NCBI RefSeq assembly: GCF_000325705.1
Contig: NC_019904.1
Location: 4,342,001-4,406,000 of the forward strand
Source: Echinicola vietnamensis DSM 17526
GTDB lineage: Bacteria; Bacteroidota; Bacteroidia; Cytophagales; Cyclobacteriaceae
Direction of reading: 5' to 3'
Length of the DNA: 64,000 nt
Shown: positions 1-8,793 of the stretch, piece after piece
Numbering within the stretch: the first letter of the stretch is position 1
Layout: each line of letters begins with the position of its first letter
Made by a program: the position numbers and the translations under genes
The notes under the pieces: generated by a model
Told to the model about the DNA's origin: nothing
What the model saw: only the letters and a program-made list of their open reading frames with translations
Databases searched by the model: none

Positions 1-885
1 AGAAAGTCCAGAATGCCTCAAGCGCCGTTGCCCATTAAAAATTTTAACCGTACCAAGTTTAAGAAAGACGACCACTCCCTAAAACTGGTGTGGTATGGCC
101 ATGCCGTTTTGCTGCTACAGCTATCAGGAAAAAACATCTTGATAGATCCAATGTTTGGCGATGATGCTTCTCCTATTGCCCCCATCAAAACGAAACGTTT
201 CAGCGAAGATACGATCGAGATTATCGATACCCTACCTGAAATCGATGCGATATTGATCACCCATGACCATTACGATCACTTGGACTTATCCAGCATCAAA
301 AAACTTATTCCACGGGTGAAAAATTGGATCGTAGCACTGGGAGTATCCAGGCATTTGGTAAAATGGGGTTTGAATGAGGAATTGATCACTGAACTAGACT
401 GGTGGGATCAGGTGACACTTGGCCCCATCAACATTACCTACACGCCCAGTCGGCATTTTTCCGGCAGGGGGGCATTTGACCGGGCCCAATCGCTTTGGGG
501 TGGTTTTATTTTCAAAACTGCAGATTATTCCGTTTATCACAGTGGTGATGGCGGGTATGACACCCATTTCAAAACCATAGGTGAAAAATACGGTCCCTTT
601 GACCTGATGTTCGTCGAATGTGGCCAATACTACAAGCACTGGCCACAAATCCATATGTTTCCAGAAGAAAGCGTCCAAGCGGCCATAGATGCCAACACCC
701 AAATAGCCGTCCCGATTCACTGGGGTGGATTTGCCTTGGCCCCTCATGACTGGAAAGAACCTGTAGAGCGTTTTGCTAAAGCGGCCGGTGAAAAAGGTTT
801 GCAGATCTTTACGCCGCAGCTCGGAGAAATTTACACGTTAGAAGAAAAACTGAAGGCCAATAATTGGTGGGAAAATTATGTTTAA
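1..885 (+). CDS. MBL-fold metallo-hydrolase (UlaG/NAPE-PLD-like), 5' end cut off
   Basis: Metallo-beta-lactamase-fold hydrolase of the Lactamase_B_2 type. Counting from the first ATG (position 13), the metal motif H-x-H-x-D-H is at residues 84-89 (THDHYDH), preceded by the typical WYGHA and LIDPMFG strands. Later ligand candidates lie in SRHFSG, HSGDGGYD and PIHWGG. The frame is open upstream of the ATG to the window edge (codons AGA AAG TCC AGA), and relatives are usually 350 residues or more, so the true start is probably outside the window. The substrate cannot be told from sequence; relatives include N-acyl-phosphatidylethanolamine phospholipase D and L-ascorbate-6-phosphate lactonase. 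No signal peptide is visible in the part present. The next gene starts 117 nt downstream and looks separately controlled. Confidence 0.85.
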   Translation, partial: RKSRMPQAPLPIKNFNRTKFKKDDHSLKLVWYGHAVLLLQLSGKNILIDPMFGDDASPIAPIKTKRFSEDTIEIIDTLPEIDAILITHDHYDHLDLSSIKKLIPRVKNWIVALGVSRHLVKWGLNEELITELDWWDQVTLGPINITYTPSRHFSGRGAFDRAQSLWGGFIFKTADYSVYHSGDGGYDTHFKTIGEKYGPFDLMFVECGQYYKHWPQIHMFPEESVQAAIDANTQIAVPIHWGGFALAPHDWKEPVERFAKAAGEKGLQIFTPQLGEIYTLEEKLKANNWWENYV

Positions 886-1002
886 GCGCCTGCTCCTGTA
901 ATATTTTTTTTGCCTTGGTAAGGGTAATTTACTTTTCGCGTGTCTTACCTATATAATAGGGATAAAACGATTAAATTTAGCTAAACTTTTAATCTTGAAC
1001 AG

Positions 1003-1566
1003 GTGGAATATTCTATTGAGAATACCATTAACGCACCAATTGACGAGCAATTGTTTGAATCGACCTTCAAAAGTCATTTTCAAGCGTTGTATGCGTATGC
1101 ATGCATGCTCGTCAAAGATGAAGACGAGGCAGAGGAAATCGTCCAAACGGTATTCCTGAAAATATGGGAAAAAAGAGATTCCATCACCATTGCTTCTTCA
1201 CTCAAAGCCTATCTCTACCAGATGGTTTACCGGAATAGCATGAATTACCTTAGGCATCAGAAAGTGAAACAAAAACACCATGATATTACCCTGCACCAAG
1301 CCAATGATGCTGGCCCACAAATGGACGAAGGGCATGATCATGAGCTTATGGATGCGCTAAAAAATGCCCTTCAGGAGTTACCCGAAAAATGCAGAAAAGT
1401 GTTTCTGCTGAGCAGGTATGAATCCCTGAAATATCAGGAAATCGCTGATCGACTGGGCATATCCGTAAAAACGGTCGAAACCCATATGGGCAAAGCATTG
1501 AAACACCTCAGGATAGCACTGGCGGACTTCCTCCCTATCCTACTCATCCTGTTTACCAATAGTTGA
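1003..1566 (+). CDS. ECF RNA polymerase sigma factor, FecI-like (Bacteroidota type)
   Basis: 187-residue extracytoplasmic-function sigma factor. Region 2 lies at about residues 20-90 (FQALYAYACMLVKDEDEAEE, then LKAYLYQMVYRNSMNYLR). Region 4 lies at about 125-175 (LPEKCRKVFLLSRYE followed by the helix-turn-helix LGISVKTVETHMGKALKHLR). The start is GTG at 1003 with no strong Shine-Dalgarno sequence, which is normal in this phylum. The FecR gene follows after 4 nt and an STN protein after that. In known systems of this kind the FecR protein holds the sigma factor until an outer-membrane signal arrives. The target is likely the two repeat proteins downstream, but that is inference. Confidence 0.93.
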   Translation: MEYSIENTINAPIDEQLFESTFKSHFQALYAYACMLVKDEDEAEEIVQTVFLKIWEKRDSITIASSLKAYLYQMVYRNSMNYLRHQKVKQKHHDITLHQANDAGPQMDEGHDHELMDALKNALQELPEKCRKVFLLSRYESLKYQEIADRLGISVKTVETHMGKALKHLRIALADFLPILLILFTNS

Positions 1567-1570
1567 TCTT

Positions 1571-2521
1571 ATGGACGAAAGTAAATTAATAAAATACATC
1601 ATTGAAGAAACTGATCAATATGAGCATCAGGAAATCCAGCAGTGGATACAAGCCCATCCGGATCACCGGAAACAATATGAGCGTATCCACTATATCTGGG
1701 AAAAGAGCCAACATGTCCGTCCCAACAGGTGTATCAGTACGGATGAGGCTTGGGATTCCTTTCAAAAGAGAATAGCCCATCAGCCAAAGGAAGTTACATT
1801 GGTGCCATGGTATAAGGTGGCCGCAATAGCCAGTATTTTCCTGGTGGCTGCCTTTGCCTATGTTCGTTTCTTGGAGCCCGATAATTTTCTGCTTTCCAAT
1901 TTACACTTAGCTGCCGATCAAAAACCGGTCACGGATACGCTTTTTGATGGCAGTATCATCACTTTAAACAAATCAAGTCAGTTGTCTTTTAATCAATCTG
2001 TTATAAAAGGATCCAGAAATGCAGAATTAATCCAGGGAGAAGCCTTTTTTCAAGTGGCTAGAAATGAAAAGAAACCCTTCCAAGTACAGGTGGGAGAAGC
2101 CATGGTTACGGTACTGGGAACCAAGTTCAACATCAAAAAGCAAGATGAGCAGATTGAGGTCATCTTACAATCCGGAAGTGTCCAGGTGAATTATAGAGAG
2201 GAAGTACGCATTCTCAAACCAGGTGACCGCTTGCTGATCAATCAGGTGAAAGGACTTTTGACGAGTTCGACGGTGGAGGATAACCTTTACGGTTATTATG
2301 TAGGCAATTACTTTGAAGCACACGAGACACCACTCTGGCGGGTAATTGAAGTGTTGAATGAAGCCTATGGGGCAAATATTGTTTTGATGAACGAACGTTT
2401 GCGGAATTTGCCATTAACCACTACCTTCAGAAACGATTCACTGGAGAACAATCTTGAAGTACTCAAAGCTACTTTTGGACTCACTGTCATCAGAAAACCT
2501 GACCAAATCATCATCAAATAA
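1571..2521 (+). CDS. FecR family anti-sigma factor
   Basis: 316-residue single-span membrane protein. The cytoplasmic N-terminal part (about 1-78, with the YEHQEIQQWIQAHP anti-sigma helix region) should bind the sigma factor encoded 4 nt upstream. One membrane segment is at about 82-100 (VAAIASIFLVAAFAYVRF). The periplasmic FecR domain is at about 115-215 (GSIITLNKSSQLSF, GEAFFQVARNEKKPF, VLGTKFNI) and a DUF4974-like C-terminal domain at about 245-315 (FEAHETPLWRVIEVLNEAYG). The C-terminal domain normally contacts the STN domain of a TonB receptor. Here the only STN domain nearby is in the next gene, which is not a TonB receptor. Confidence 0.93.
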   Translation: MDESKLIKYIIEETDQYEHQEIQQWIQAHPDHRKQYERIHYIWEKSQHVRPNRCISTDEAWDSFQKRIAHQPKEVTLVPWYKVAAIASIFLVAAFAYVRFLEPDNFLLSNLHLAADQKPVTDTLFDGSIITLNKSSQLSFNQSVIKGSRNAELIQGEAFFQVARNEKKPFQVQVGEAMVTVLGTKFNIKKQDEQIEVILQSGSVQVNYREEVRILKPGDRLLINQVKGLLTSSTVEDNLYGYYVGNYFEAHETPLWRVIEVLNEAYGANIVLMNERLRNLPLTTTFRNDSLENNLEVLKATFGLTVIRKPDQIIIK

Positions 2522-2536
2522 CCTATTTTCATCAAT

Positions 2537-4222
2537 ATGGCTTTACCAAAGCTAGTTAAATGTACTTTGATACTTCTATTGGGGCTCCTTGGCAGTATAA
2601 ATTTACTTTTTGCACAAAGTAATCTGGATAGAAAGATTTCACTAAAGGACGAGAAAGAAATCACCATAGGACAAGCCTTAAAAAAGGTGTCCGATGATCA
2701 GGATTTCTTTTTTTCCTATAACAGCAACATCCTTCCTGAGGATAGCCTTGTACAGGTAAATGGTTTCTCGGGAGATGTCCGTGGACTGCTGAACGTGATG
2801 CTGGGCGATCGGTATGAATTTATCGAAACATCAGGCTATATCGTCATCCGATATGCTCCCAATCGCTTGTATCTGGAGGAAGGTGATGACGAACAAATAG
2901 GTAAAAACTGGATAGTAAAGGGAAGAATAAAGGATCTCAAGAGTGATGAGTTAATTGCTTATGCCAGTGTTTACGAACAAACCATGCTTACCTCATCCAT
3001 CACGGATAAGAATGGGTATTTTGAATTGAAGCTTAAAGATCCGAATGCCTCCGTGATGATCACGGTGAGCAAGGAAGATTACCGCGATACCACTTTCATG
3101 CTCCTTCCCCCTTTTGATATCCAAGCCTCGCCCAAAAAAGGAAAATTCCGCTACTACCCGAATGGTTCGGGAGATGAAAATCTGCAGGACACCTTTCTGG
3201 GACGGATGATGATTGGGTTTAGGCAACGTATGCAAGGCATGAACATCGGTAATTTCTTTGCTGAAATGCCGGTTCAGGTCTCCTTGGTGCCTCGTTTGAG
3301 CACGCATGGCATGATGAACAGCCAAATCATCAACCACGCGTCTTTTAACATTATCGGAGGGTATACCGCAGGCACCAATGGAATAGAACTTGGTGGGATT
3401 TTTAACATCAACCGAAAAGATGCCAATTATCTTCAAGCTGCTGGGATCTTTAACCTCGTTGGAGGAAATATCTCGGGGGTGCAACTTGCCGGTATTTCCA
3501 ACAGGGTATTGGGATCTGGAGCTGGCCTTCAAGCCGCCGGGCTGTTCAATGTGTCTGGACCTTTTGAAGGGCTTCAATTGGCAGGGATATACAATAAAGC
3601 CAAATCTTCCCACGGTTTGCAGATTGGGGGCCTGGGCAATATCAGCAAAGGCCACACCGACAACCAGCTATCAGGGCTATTCAATATTGGGAAAAATGTC
3701 AGCGGATTTCAACTCACCTCTTTGTTAAACGTGGCAGATTCCAGTGCCTATCCCATAGGGTTGATCAATATTATCAAAAACGGTGAAAAAAGTTTTACCG
3801 TAGGTTTTGATGAACTGAAAAACATGATGTTCACGGTTAGGACTGGAGGAACCTACAGTTATGGAATCCTTGGTTTGGCATACGCCACGGAAGATCGCAT
3901 GTACAATTGGGCCATTGACGCTGGATTGGGGCTCCATACGGTAAACACACGATGGTTTGACCTCGACACCGAATTCCTTTCCAGAACGTCTTTTGGCCCT
4001 CCGGAAACCACTACCAATCTCGGCTCTATAAAACTCCTACCGGCTTTTTCACCGCACAAAAACATTAAGATCATCTGTGGTCCTTCCCTGAACTTTTTAT
4101 TACGGCAAAATCCAGCCGAAAATGATATCCCTGGATGGGTCATCGAGGACAATTCCAATTCACAACGTGTACAGGCGTGGTACATGGGACTTACTTTTGG
4201 GTTACAGTTTGTGATCATTTGA
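2537..4222 (+). CDS. STN-domain outer-membrane/surface-repeat protein
   Basis: 561-residue exported protein in the position where a SusC-type TonB receptor would be expected. Order: signal peptide (about 1-26, ending LLFAQS); STN domain (about 40-105: ITIGQALKKVSDDQDFFFSY to YIVIRY); a carboxypeptidase-regulatory-like beta-sandwich (about 125-185: VKGRIKDLKSDELIAYASVY); about eight repeats of 16-21 residues of the form G-x-Q-x-x-G-x-x-N (LQAAGIFNL, VQLAGISNR, LQAAGLFNV, LQLAGIYNK, LQIGGLGNI) at about 275-415; and a C-terminal region with barrel-like alternation. The repeats resemble the LA_2272-type surface repeat. There is no TonB plug or 22-strand barrel. It lies 15 nt after fecR, so the three genes are probably one operon. 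Likely role: the outer-membrane sensor of the sigma/FecR pair. Confidence 0.75.
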   Translation: MALPKLVKCTLILLLGLLGSINLLFAQSNLDRKISLKDEKEITIGQALKKVSDDQDFFFSYNSNILPEDSLVQVNGFSGDVRGLLNVMLGDRYEFIETSGYIVIRYAPNRLYLEEGDDEQIGKNWIVKGRIKDLKSDELIAYASVYEQTMLTSSITDKNGYFELKLKDPNASVMITVSKEDYRDTTFMLLPPFDIQASPKKGKFRYYPNGSGDENLQDTFLGRMMIGFRQRMQGMNIGNFFAEMPVQVSLVPRLSTHGMMNSQIINHASFNIIGGYTAGTNGIELGGIFNINRKDANYLQAAGIFNLVGGNISGVQLAGISNRVLGSGAGLQAAGLFNVSGPFEGLQLAGIYNKAKSSHGLQIGGLGNISKGHTDNQLSGLFNIGKNVSGFQLTSLLNVADSSAYPIGLINIIKNGEKSFTVGFDELKNMMFTVRTGGTYSYGILGLAYATEDRMYNWAIDAGLGLHTVNTRWFDLDTEFLSRTSFGPPETTTNLGSIKLLPAFSPHKNIKIICGPSLNFLLRQNPAENDIPGWVIEDNSNSQRVQAWYMGLTFGLQFVII

Positions 4223-4418
4223 TTCTTTAATCAGAAAGCCTCTATGGTTTTAATTGATTTACTGCCACCAAAGCCAATCTACGATCCATCTATAATCTTA
4301 TAAGCAGCTAAGCGAATTTCTGCAAGTGCAGTTAATAATTTTAAAAAAATTCCTCAAGGCCATCAGGGTAATGTCACGTCTTCGTGTCCTAGATATAAAG
4401 CAAATAAAATCATTACTC

Positions 4419-5459
4419 ATGAAAATCTTTAGGATCATCTTTATCAGTGTATTGGTACTGTCTGCACCGTTAGTTTACGCACAGAACGATTCCACCCCCA
4501 TTTACACGGTCATGTACAACCAAGCACCAGAAGGCTTTAATTATCCCCTAATTGGCTTTGTCAACCAGGCCAATGGAAACCACAAGGGAGCCCAGATAGG
4601 ATTCATCAACACCAATACCCTAGGGTTTACGGGCGCCCAAATAGGTTTTGTAAACACCATTGGAGACTTCCAGAACGGACTCCAACTAGGATTTGTCAAT
4701 ACCACTGATGGCCCTGTAAATGGCCTGCAAGCAGGCTTCATCAATACGAGTACGGATAGCGTGAACGGCACCCAATTGGGATTCATCAATACGCAAGTAC
4801 ACGCTTCCACGGGACTGCAGGCAGGATTTATCAACACTTCCACAGGCAAGCTTAACGGAGCCCAGGTGGGTTTTGTAAACATCAATCCAAAAGAAGTAAC
4901 TGGCGCCCAAATCGGTTTTGTCAATTCCACCGGTAAATTGGGAACACTCCAGTTGGGATTTGTCAATTATGCGGATTCCCTAGAAAAAGGTGGCTTTCCG
5001 CTAGGGTTTTTGTCGGTCGTACGAAAAGGCGGATATCAAGCAGTAGAAGTGGGATACAATGAGTTGTTCCCCTATAATGTTTCGGTAAAAATAGGAATTC
5101 CCGCCTTCTATACCTCCTTCAATGGCGCCTATAACCCAGATTTTAATGATGAATTTGCCGTGGGAGCGGGCTTTGGTAGCCTGATCAGTTTGGGGCCGGT
5201 CTTCTTTATAAACCCCGAGGCTTATTACCTTTATCAAATTCACGCAGAAAACAGCATTACCCGCGCCAGCCTTAATTTCGGTGTCACCTTAGGAGAGCGC
5301 GTACAGCTTTTAGCCGGCCCCAGTGCCGCTTGGATTTGGTATGCCCATGACTATGATGTCATCGATCCTGCATTCTCATTTTATCGGGAGCGCTTTGACG
5401 AAAATGATGAGCTTGTTATTGGGCTAAATGCCGCATTGAGAATTAAGCTTTCCAAATAA
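4419..5459 (+). CDS. Exported surface-repeat protein (LA_2272-like GxQxGFxN repeats)
   Basis: 346 residues from the ATG at 4419, chosen because it opens a clear signal peptide (MKIFRIIFISVLVLSAPLVYAQ); an in-frame upstream ATG at 4326 would add 31 residues before it. Residues about 45-195 carry nine near-perfect repeats G-[ALT]-Q-[ILAV]-G-F-[IV]-N spaced 17-19 residues apart, plus degenerate ends, which suggests a beta-solenoid. The C-terminal half has outer-membrane-like beta strands. It resembles the repeat zone of the protein encoded about 200 nt upstream, so the two are paralogous in their repeats and probably co-regulated by the sigma/FecR pair. Function is unknown; surface location is inferred. 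Confidence 0.75.
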   Translation: MKIFRIIFISVLVLSAPLVYAQNDSTPIYTVMYNQAPEGFNYPLIGFVNQANGNHKGAQIGFINTNTLGFTGAQIGFVNTIGDFQNGLQLGFVNTTDGPVNGLQAGFINTSTDSVNGTQLGFINTQVHASTGLQAGFINTSTGKLNGAQVGFVNINPKEVTGAQIGFVNSTGKLGTLQLGFVNYADSLEKGGFPLGFLSVVRKGGYQAVEVGYNELFPYNVSVKIGIPAFYTSFNGAYNPDFNDEFAVGAGFGSLISLGPVFFINPEAYYLYQIHAENSITRASLNFGVTLGERVQLLAGPSAAWIWYAHDYDVIDPAFSFYRERFDENDELVIGLNAALRIKLSK

Positions 5460-5487
5460 CCTTAACCGTCATTCACTCCCCAACAGG

Positions 5488-5536
5488 TGAACACAGGTAA
5501 ATGGGCCATACGCCCCATTACCTGTGTTCATCTTTT
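5488..5536. terminator. Bidirectional terminator between convergent genes
   Basis: Long inverted repeat: TGAACACAGGTAAATGGG at 5488-5505 pairs with 5514-5530 with a one-base bulge, and is followed by T6 on the plus strand. It sits between the repeat protein (plus) and the Nudix gene (minus) and contains the Nudix stop codon at 5518-5520. Confidence 0.75.
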
Positions 5537-5937
5537 TTCAGTAACTCCACCAAAACAGGAATGTTTGGATAGACCGTTATCCCTTCTATTTCCCTAGGAT
5601 CAAAATATTGCATGGCCTCGCATTCAGGAGAAGGTGTAAAGTGGTGATGGATGATTTTCGCCTCATAAATCACATTGGCAGCAGGAAGACCTTTAGGATT
5701 TATAAAAGTAAAGAAGTACCTGGGGTGAAGTGCAATAAAAGACGGTTCGATGCCCATTTCCTCTTGCATTTCCCGTCGTATTCCTTCTTCAGCAGTTTCA
5801 TCATGATCCAGTCCACCCCCTGGCAAATCCCACATGCCATTGGCCTCCCTAATCAGTAAAAAATGCCCTGCTTCATTTTGAATAAGTACTTTTACACTTA
5901 CACGATAAAAGGATTCGGGAATCGTCGTCATGGTCAA
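5518..5937 (-). CDS. Nudix hydrolase
   Basis: 139 residues, the usual size of a single-domain Nudix protein. The Nudix box G-x5-E-x7-REUxEExGU is complete at residues 41-63 (G41, E47, then REMQEEMGI), so it should bind Mg2+ and hydrolyse a nucleoside diphosphate linked to another group. The substrate cannot be assigned. An alternative start is the ATG two codons in. It is transcribed alone, with its stop codon inside the shared terminator. It lies 73 nt downstream of the end of the DUF4230 operon on the same strand, so read-through is possible. Confidence 0.92.
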   Translation of the reverse strand: MTMTTIPESFYRVSVKVLIQNEAGHFLLIREANGMWDLPGGGLDHDETAEEGIRREMQEEMGIEPSFIALHPRYFFTFINPKGLPAANVIYEAKIIHHHFTPSPECEAMQYFDPREIEGITVYPNIPVLVELLKKDEHR

Positions 5938-6010
5938 AAATTTTGGTCTCGGTTTTACAAAAAGAAAGTTACTGGATTATCCAATAGGATAAAACCCCTC
6001 ATGACTTTTC

Positions 6011-8167
6011 CTATTGAAACCTGATTCCACTCTTACCGACGAAAAGGGTCTTTTGATCCTTGGAGGCGGACCTAGCGCGGAACCAGTCGCTGGCTTTTTG
6101 TATTATATTCTTGTTCTGCTCTTCCTTTCTCACCTTTAATAGTGCTGCAAAAAAATCATTTAACATCGCTATTTGTTCCGTGGACAAGGGATTTTCATGA
6201 CGATATACACTGTCAGCTTCGGCTGAAATTGATGTACCAAAGCCCAAATAGGCCGTGTCGGATTCATACAAAAACTGCTGTTTTTGCAATAACGCAGTAA
6301 TGGGTGGTGCAAATACATGCTCGGGCTTCAAGCGGATGTGATAAGCATATGAATTATTTAAATGATGATCATAAAACCAAAAGCCCGTGTCTACAGGTGA
6401 AAGGCTGCTGTTACCAACGTATGAGACGGAATCAACCGGTATCTCCTTGGACGTTATAAATGCTGTTAGTTCTAAGAGATTTGGTTCGAATGGATAGCAG
6501 TGTGATTGGTAAAAGGCCGCAGTTTTGGCATTATCTTGATAAACCAGCTGAATGGTGGTTTGATCGATATGAGCATAATCCACAACTTTAACGGTATCCA
6601 AGAACATTTCCGGATCAAAATTATCCGCAGCAATCATAACTGTATCAAAGAAAGCTGGAATTACGCCAGCATCACTAAAATCCGACAGCATGGTATTATA
6701 GGCCTTACCATAGCCAAATGGCCGCGTCATCCAATAGCTGGATTCACCAGTGGAATCACTATGGACGGGCATTCCTTCTAACTCGTCAAATGAGACCGGA
6801 AGCTTCCAAGCCTCTAGCCATTTCATTTCCCTATTGTCAATGATACTGTCCTCGGCAATATCAGTAGCCCGTTTGGAGAACATTCCGAATTGGCGCTTTC
6901 CATCTTGATAAGGAAATTGGCCAAGGTGAAATAACGTTTCCTTAACGGCTCTCCGGTTTTCTTTGGCAAATCCCCTATTTACAGATTGATTTTGCACGGT
7001 ATTTTCTAGGGAATCAATGGTTTGCAGCTCTATATCAAGGAGCGAATCCAGCATATAAGCCTCTGCATACGTAATCAATTCATCTTTCTCGGCTTCCCTC
7101 GCAAAAGTCGTAAACGGACTGCTATGGAAGATGACTTGTTTTATTTCGCTATCGGTCAGTAAGCTGAAAAAGTTCTTTAGCGTTTCTTGCCCTTGTTCGT
7201 GAGCATTTTGGAGAATGCTGGCCTGATAAGCCTGCACCGTTAGCTTTTCTACACAGTATTGCTTTACACGCTTGGCATCGTGAAAATTAACAGGGCCATG
7301 TTCATCTAAAATCTGGAATCCAGGGATCCCTTTTTCGGGAATAAACCAAGGATTAATATCTGCATCCAGAATCTTTGGGGCCACACCGATGAGATGAATG
7401 ATCCCACTTTCCTCGTAATATACAATTGATTCAGGGCCGAGTTCACTAAAATCAAATCCAGCTTTCACCCATCCCCTTCCGATCATGGTCAGCTTCTTTC
7501 TGGACTCACGCCTGCTGATGGACGCTTGAAGGTGATAATAATAATCCTCCATAAATCCGTCCAGTTCACGTGCCGAAAAATCCCTAAATGGCGAATTTTG
7601 GTAAAGGAAGAACAGGGTGGCTTCTATATCCCGATCGTTTGGAACCTCTCCCATCTCCTTTTTATCGATGGTCCTCCACAGATACCCCATTAAAGGCAAA
7701 TAATATGGGTCAGACTGTATTTCTACCAGCAAGTCCAAATAATCTAGTTTTTCCAGGATATTTCTACTGCTCACGTCATGCTTTACCTTTCGTCTCCAGT
7801 TGCTGACTTTATCCCCATTCCTGTATTCATCGACTCGTTGTGACAGCGGGATCGCCTGAAATGCTTCCAGCTGCCCTAATGCGGCCATTAAGTCATCATA
7901 AAGTAAACCTACTTTGCTTTTGATGTCCTCTTCTTGCAGTGGATTTAGCCGGGCTTCTTCAATGGACGTGATGACTTCCCCATAATACTCGGCCGTAACC
8001 AGTTCTCGTATCTGGTTGACATCTGTGACTAAGTTGGCCGTATCTTCTAATTTTAGCCCTCCTCCAAAAATCTTCATCGGATTCCACCAAAACAAAACAA
8101 TGACGATCCCAATGACCAACAGGACATCAATGATGAAGCGCCAATTTTTTAACAACAACCCGATCAT
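6011..8167 (-). CDS. Membrane-anchored DUF4230-like protein
   Basis: 718 residues. One N-terminal membrane segment at about 10-28 (FIIDVLLVIGIVIVLFWW) is followed by a long, mostly soluble part likely to be periplasmic. Two pieces recall DUF4230: the start (VNQIRELVTAEYYGEVI, about 48-65) and a central strand-rich stretch (WVKAGFDFSELGP with a following acidic/aromatic segment, about 233-300). The remainder, rich in Asp, Tyr and Phe, matches nothing I recognise. It is the last gene of a four-gene operon, and its ATG overlaps the preceding stop codon by 4 nt (8164-8167). Function unknown; the context suggests a cell-envelope role with the muramidase encoded upstream. Confidence 0.65.
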   Translation of the reverse strand: MIGLLLKNWRFIIDVLLVIGIVIVLFWWNPMKIFGGGLKLEDTANLVTDVNQIRELVTAEYYGEVITSIEEARLNPLQEEDIKSKVGLLYDDLMAALGQLEAFQAIPLSQRVDEYRNGDKVSNWRRKVKHDVSSRNILEKLDYLDLLVEIQSDPYYLPLMGYLWRTIDKKEMGEVPNDRDIEATLFFLYQNSPFRDFSARELDGFMEDYYYHLQASISRRESRKKLTMIGRGWVKAGFDFSELGPESIVYYEESGIIHLIGVAPKILDADINPWFIPEKGIPGFQILDEHGPVNFHDAKRVKQYCVEKLTVQAYQASILQNAHEQGQETLKNFFSLLTDSEIKQVIFHSSPFTTFAREAEKDELITYAEAYMLDSLLDIELQTIDSLENTVQNQSVNRGFAKENRRAVKETLFHLGQFPYQDGKRQFGMFSKRATDIAEDSIIDNREMKWLEAWKLPVSFDELEGMPVHSDSTGESSYWMTRPFGYGKAYNTMLSDFSDAGVIPAFFDTVMIAADNFDPEMFLDTVKVVDYAHIDQTTIQLVYQDNAKTAAFYQSHCYPFEPNLLELTAFITSKEIPVDSVSYVGNSSLSPVDTGFWFYDHHLNNSYAYHIRLKPEHVFAPPITALLQKQQFLYESDTAYLGFGTSISAEADSVYRHENPLSTEQIAMLNDFFAALLKVRKEEQNKNIIQKASDWFRARSASKDQKTLFVGKSGIRFQ

Positions 8168-8793
8168 GGTGAAATAATTTGGTCCTCCTCTGTCAACAAA
8201 TTTACTTGTGGGATGAGCAGCTCATCACTCTTAAAGGATATGTATATTTCTTGATAGCCTAAGGACTTCAGCAACGTTTCAAACATTTTCCTTGTATGGC
8301 CCTGAGAAGTCCTTACAATGCCCATGTACTGCAAATTAGACCGAATGTCAAGTTCTGCAAGCCTGAAAAATTCCTCTTGATCCCTCACCTTGATCGAATT
8401 CAAAAAAGCCCGGGTATCTGAAATAAGGGAATCTTCCTGAAAGGATGCAGGCGGATAGCTGAAATTTACGACCTCTCTGGGGGGAAGCTTTAGGGAAATC
8501 ATGTCATCCTTTATCGTAATATCTTCAGGGCTGAGGCTACTGAGATCTACCCCGGTTTTGACAGTTGCTTTGGAATAGGCCAAAAAGCGGGCTTCGCTAA
8601 TGTTGATAAAGAGCAGCTTTTTTGTTTTGGTGCCAAAGACAACCTTATCGATCAAAAACTCAGTGGTGGCCAAATCATTTGCCTGCTGTATTTTACCAAC
8701 CACCATGGCACGGTTGTCTTCTTTGCATCCCGTGAATAGCCATGACATGATGAGGGCAAGCCCGAGTATTCGATATGTTTGAACACAGGTCAT
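8164..8793 (-). CDS. DUF4230 lipoprotein
   Basis: 209 residues. A lipoprotein signal ends at the lipobox LFTGC (Cys at about 23). DUF4230 features follow: a strand/helix start (TTEFLIDKVVFGTKTKKLLF), FLAYSKATVKTGVDLSSLSPED, the conserved LKLPPREVVN strand, and a C-terminal helix with LLKSLGYQEIYISF. It overlaps the genes on both sides by 4 nt, which implies translational coupling. Being lipid-anchored, it could work at the inner or outer membrane. No catalytic residues are recognisable. Confidence 0.8.
   Translation of the reverse strand: MTCVQTYRILGLALIMSWLFTGCKEDNRAMVVGKIQQANDLATTEFLIDKVVFGTKTKKLLFINISEARFLAYSKATVKTGVDLSSLSPEDITIKDDMISLKLPPREVVNFSYPPASFQEDSLISDTRAFLNSIKVRDQEEFFRLAELDIRSNLQYMGIVRTSQGHTRKMFETLLKSLGYQEIYISFKSDELLIPQVNLLTEEDQIISP

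Noticed and set aside
2993..3655. 220-residue minus-strand open frame
   Set aside because: Antisense to the repeat region of the STN protein; its length comes from the repeats having no stop codons in that frame.
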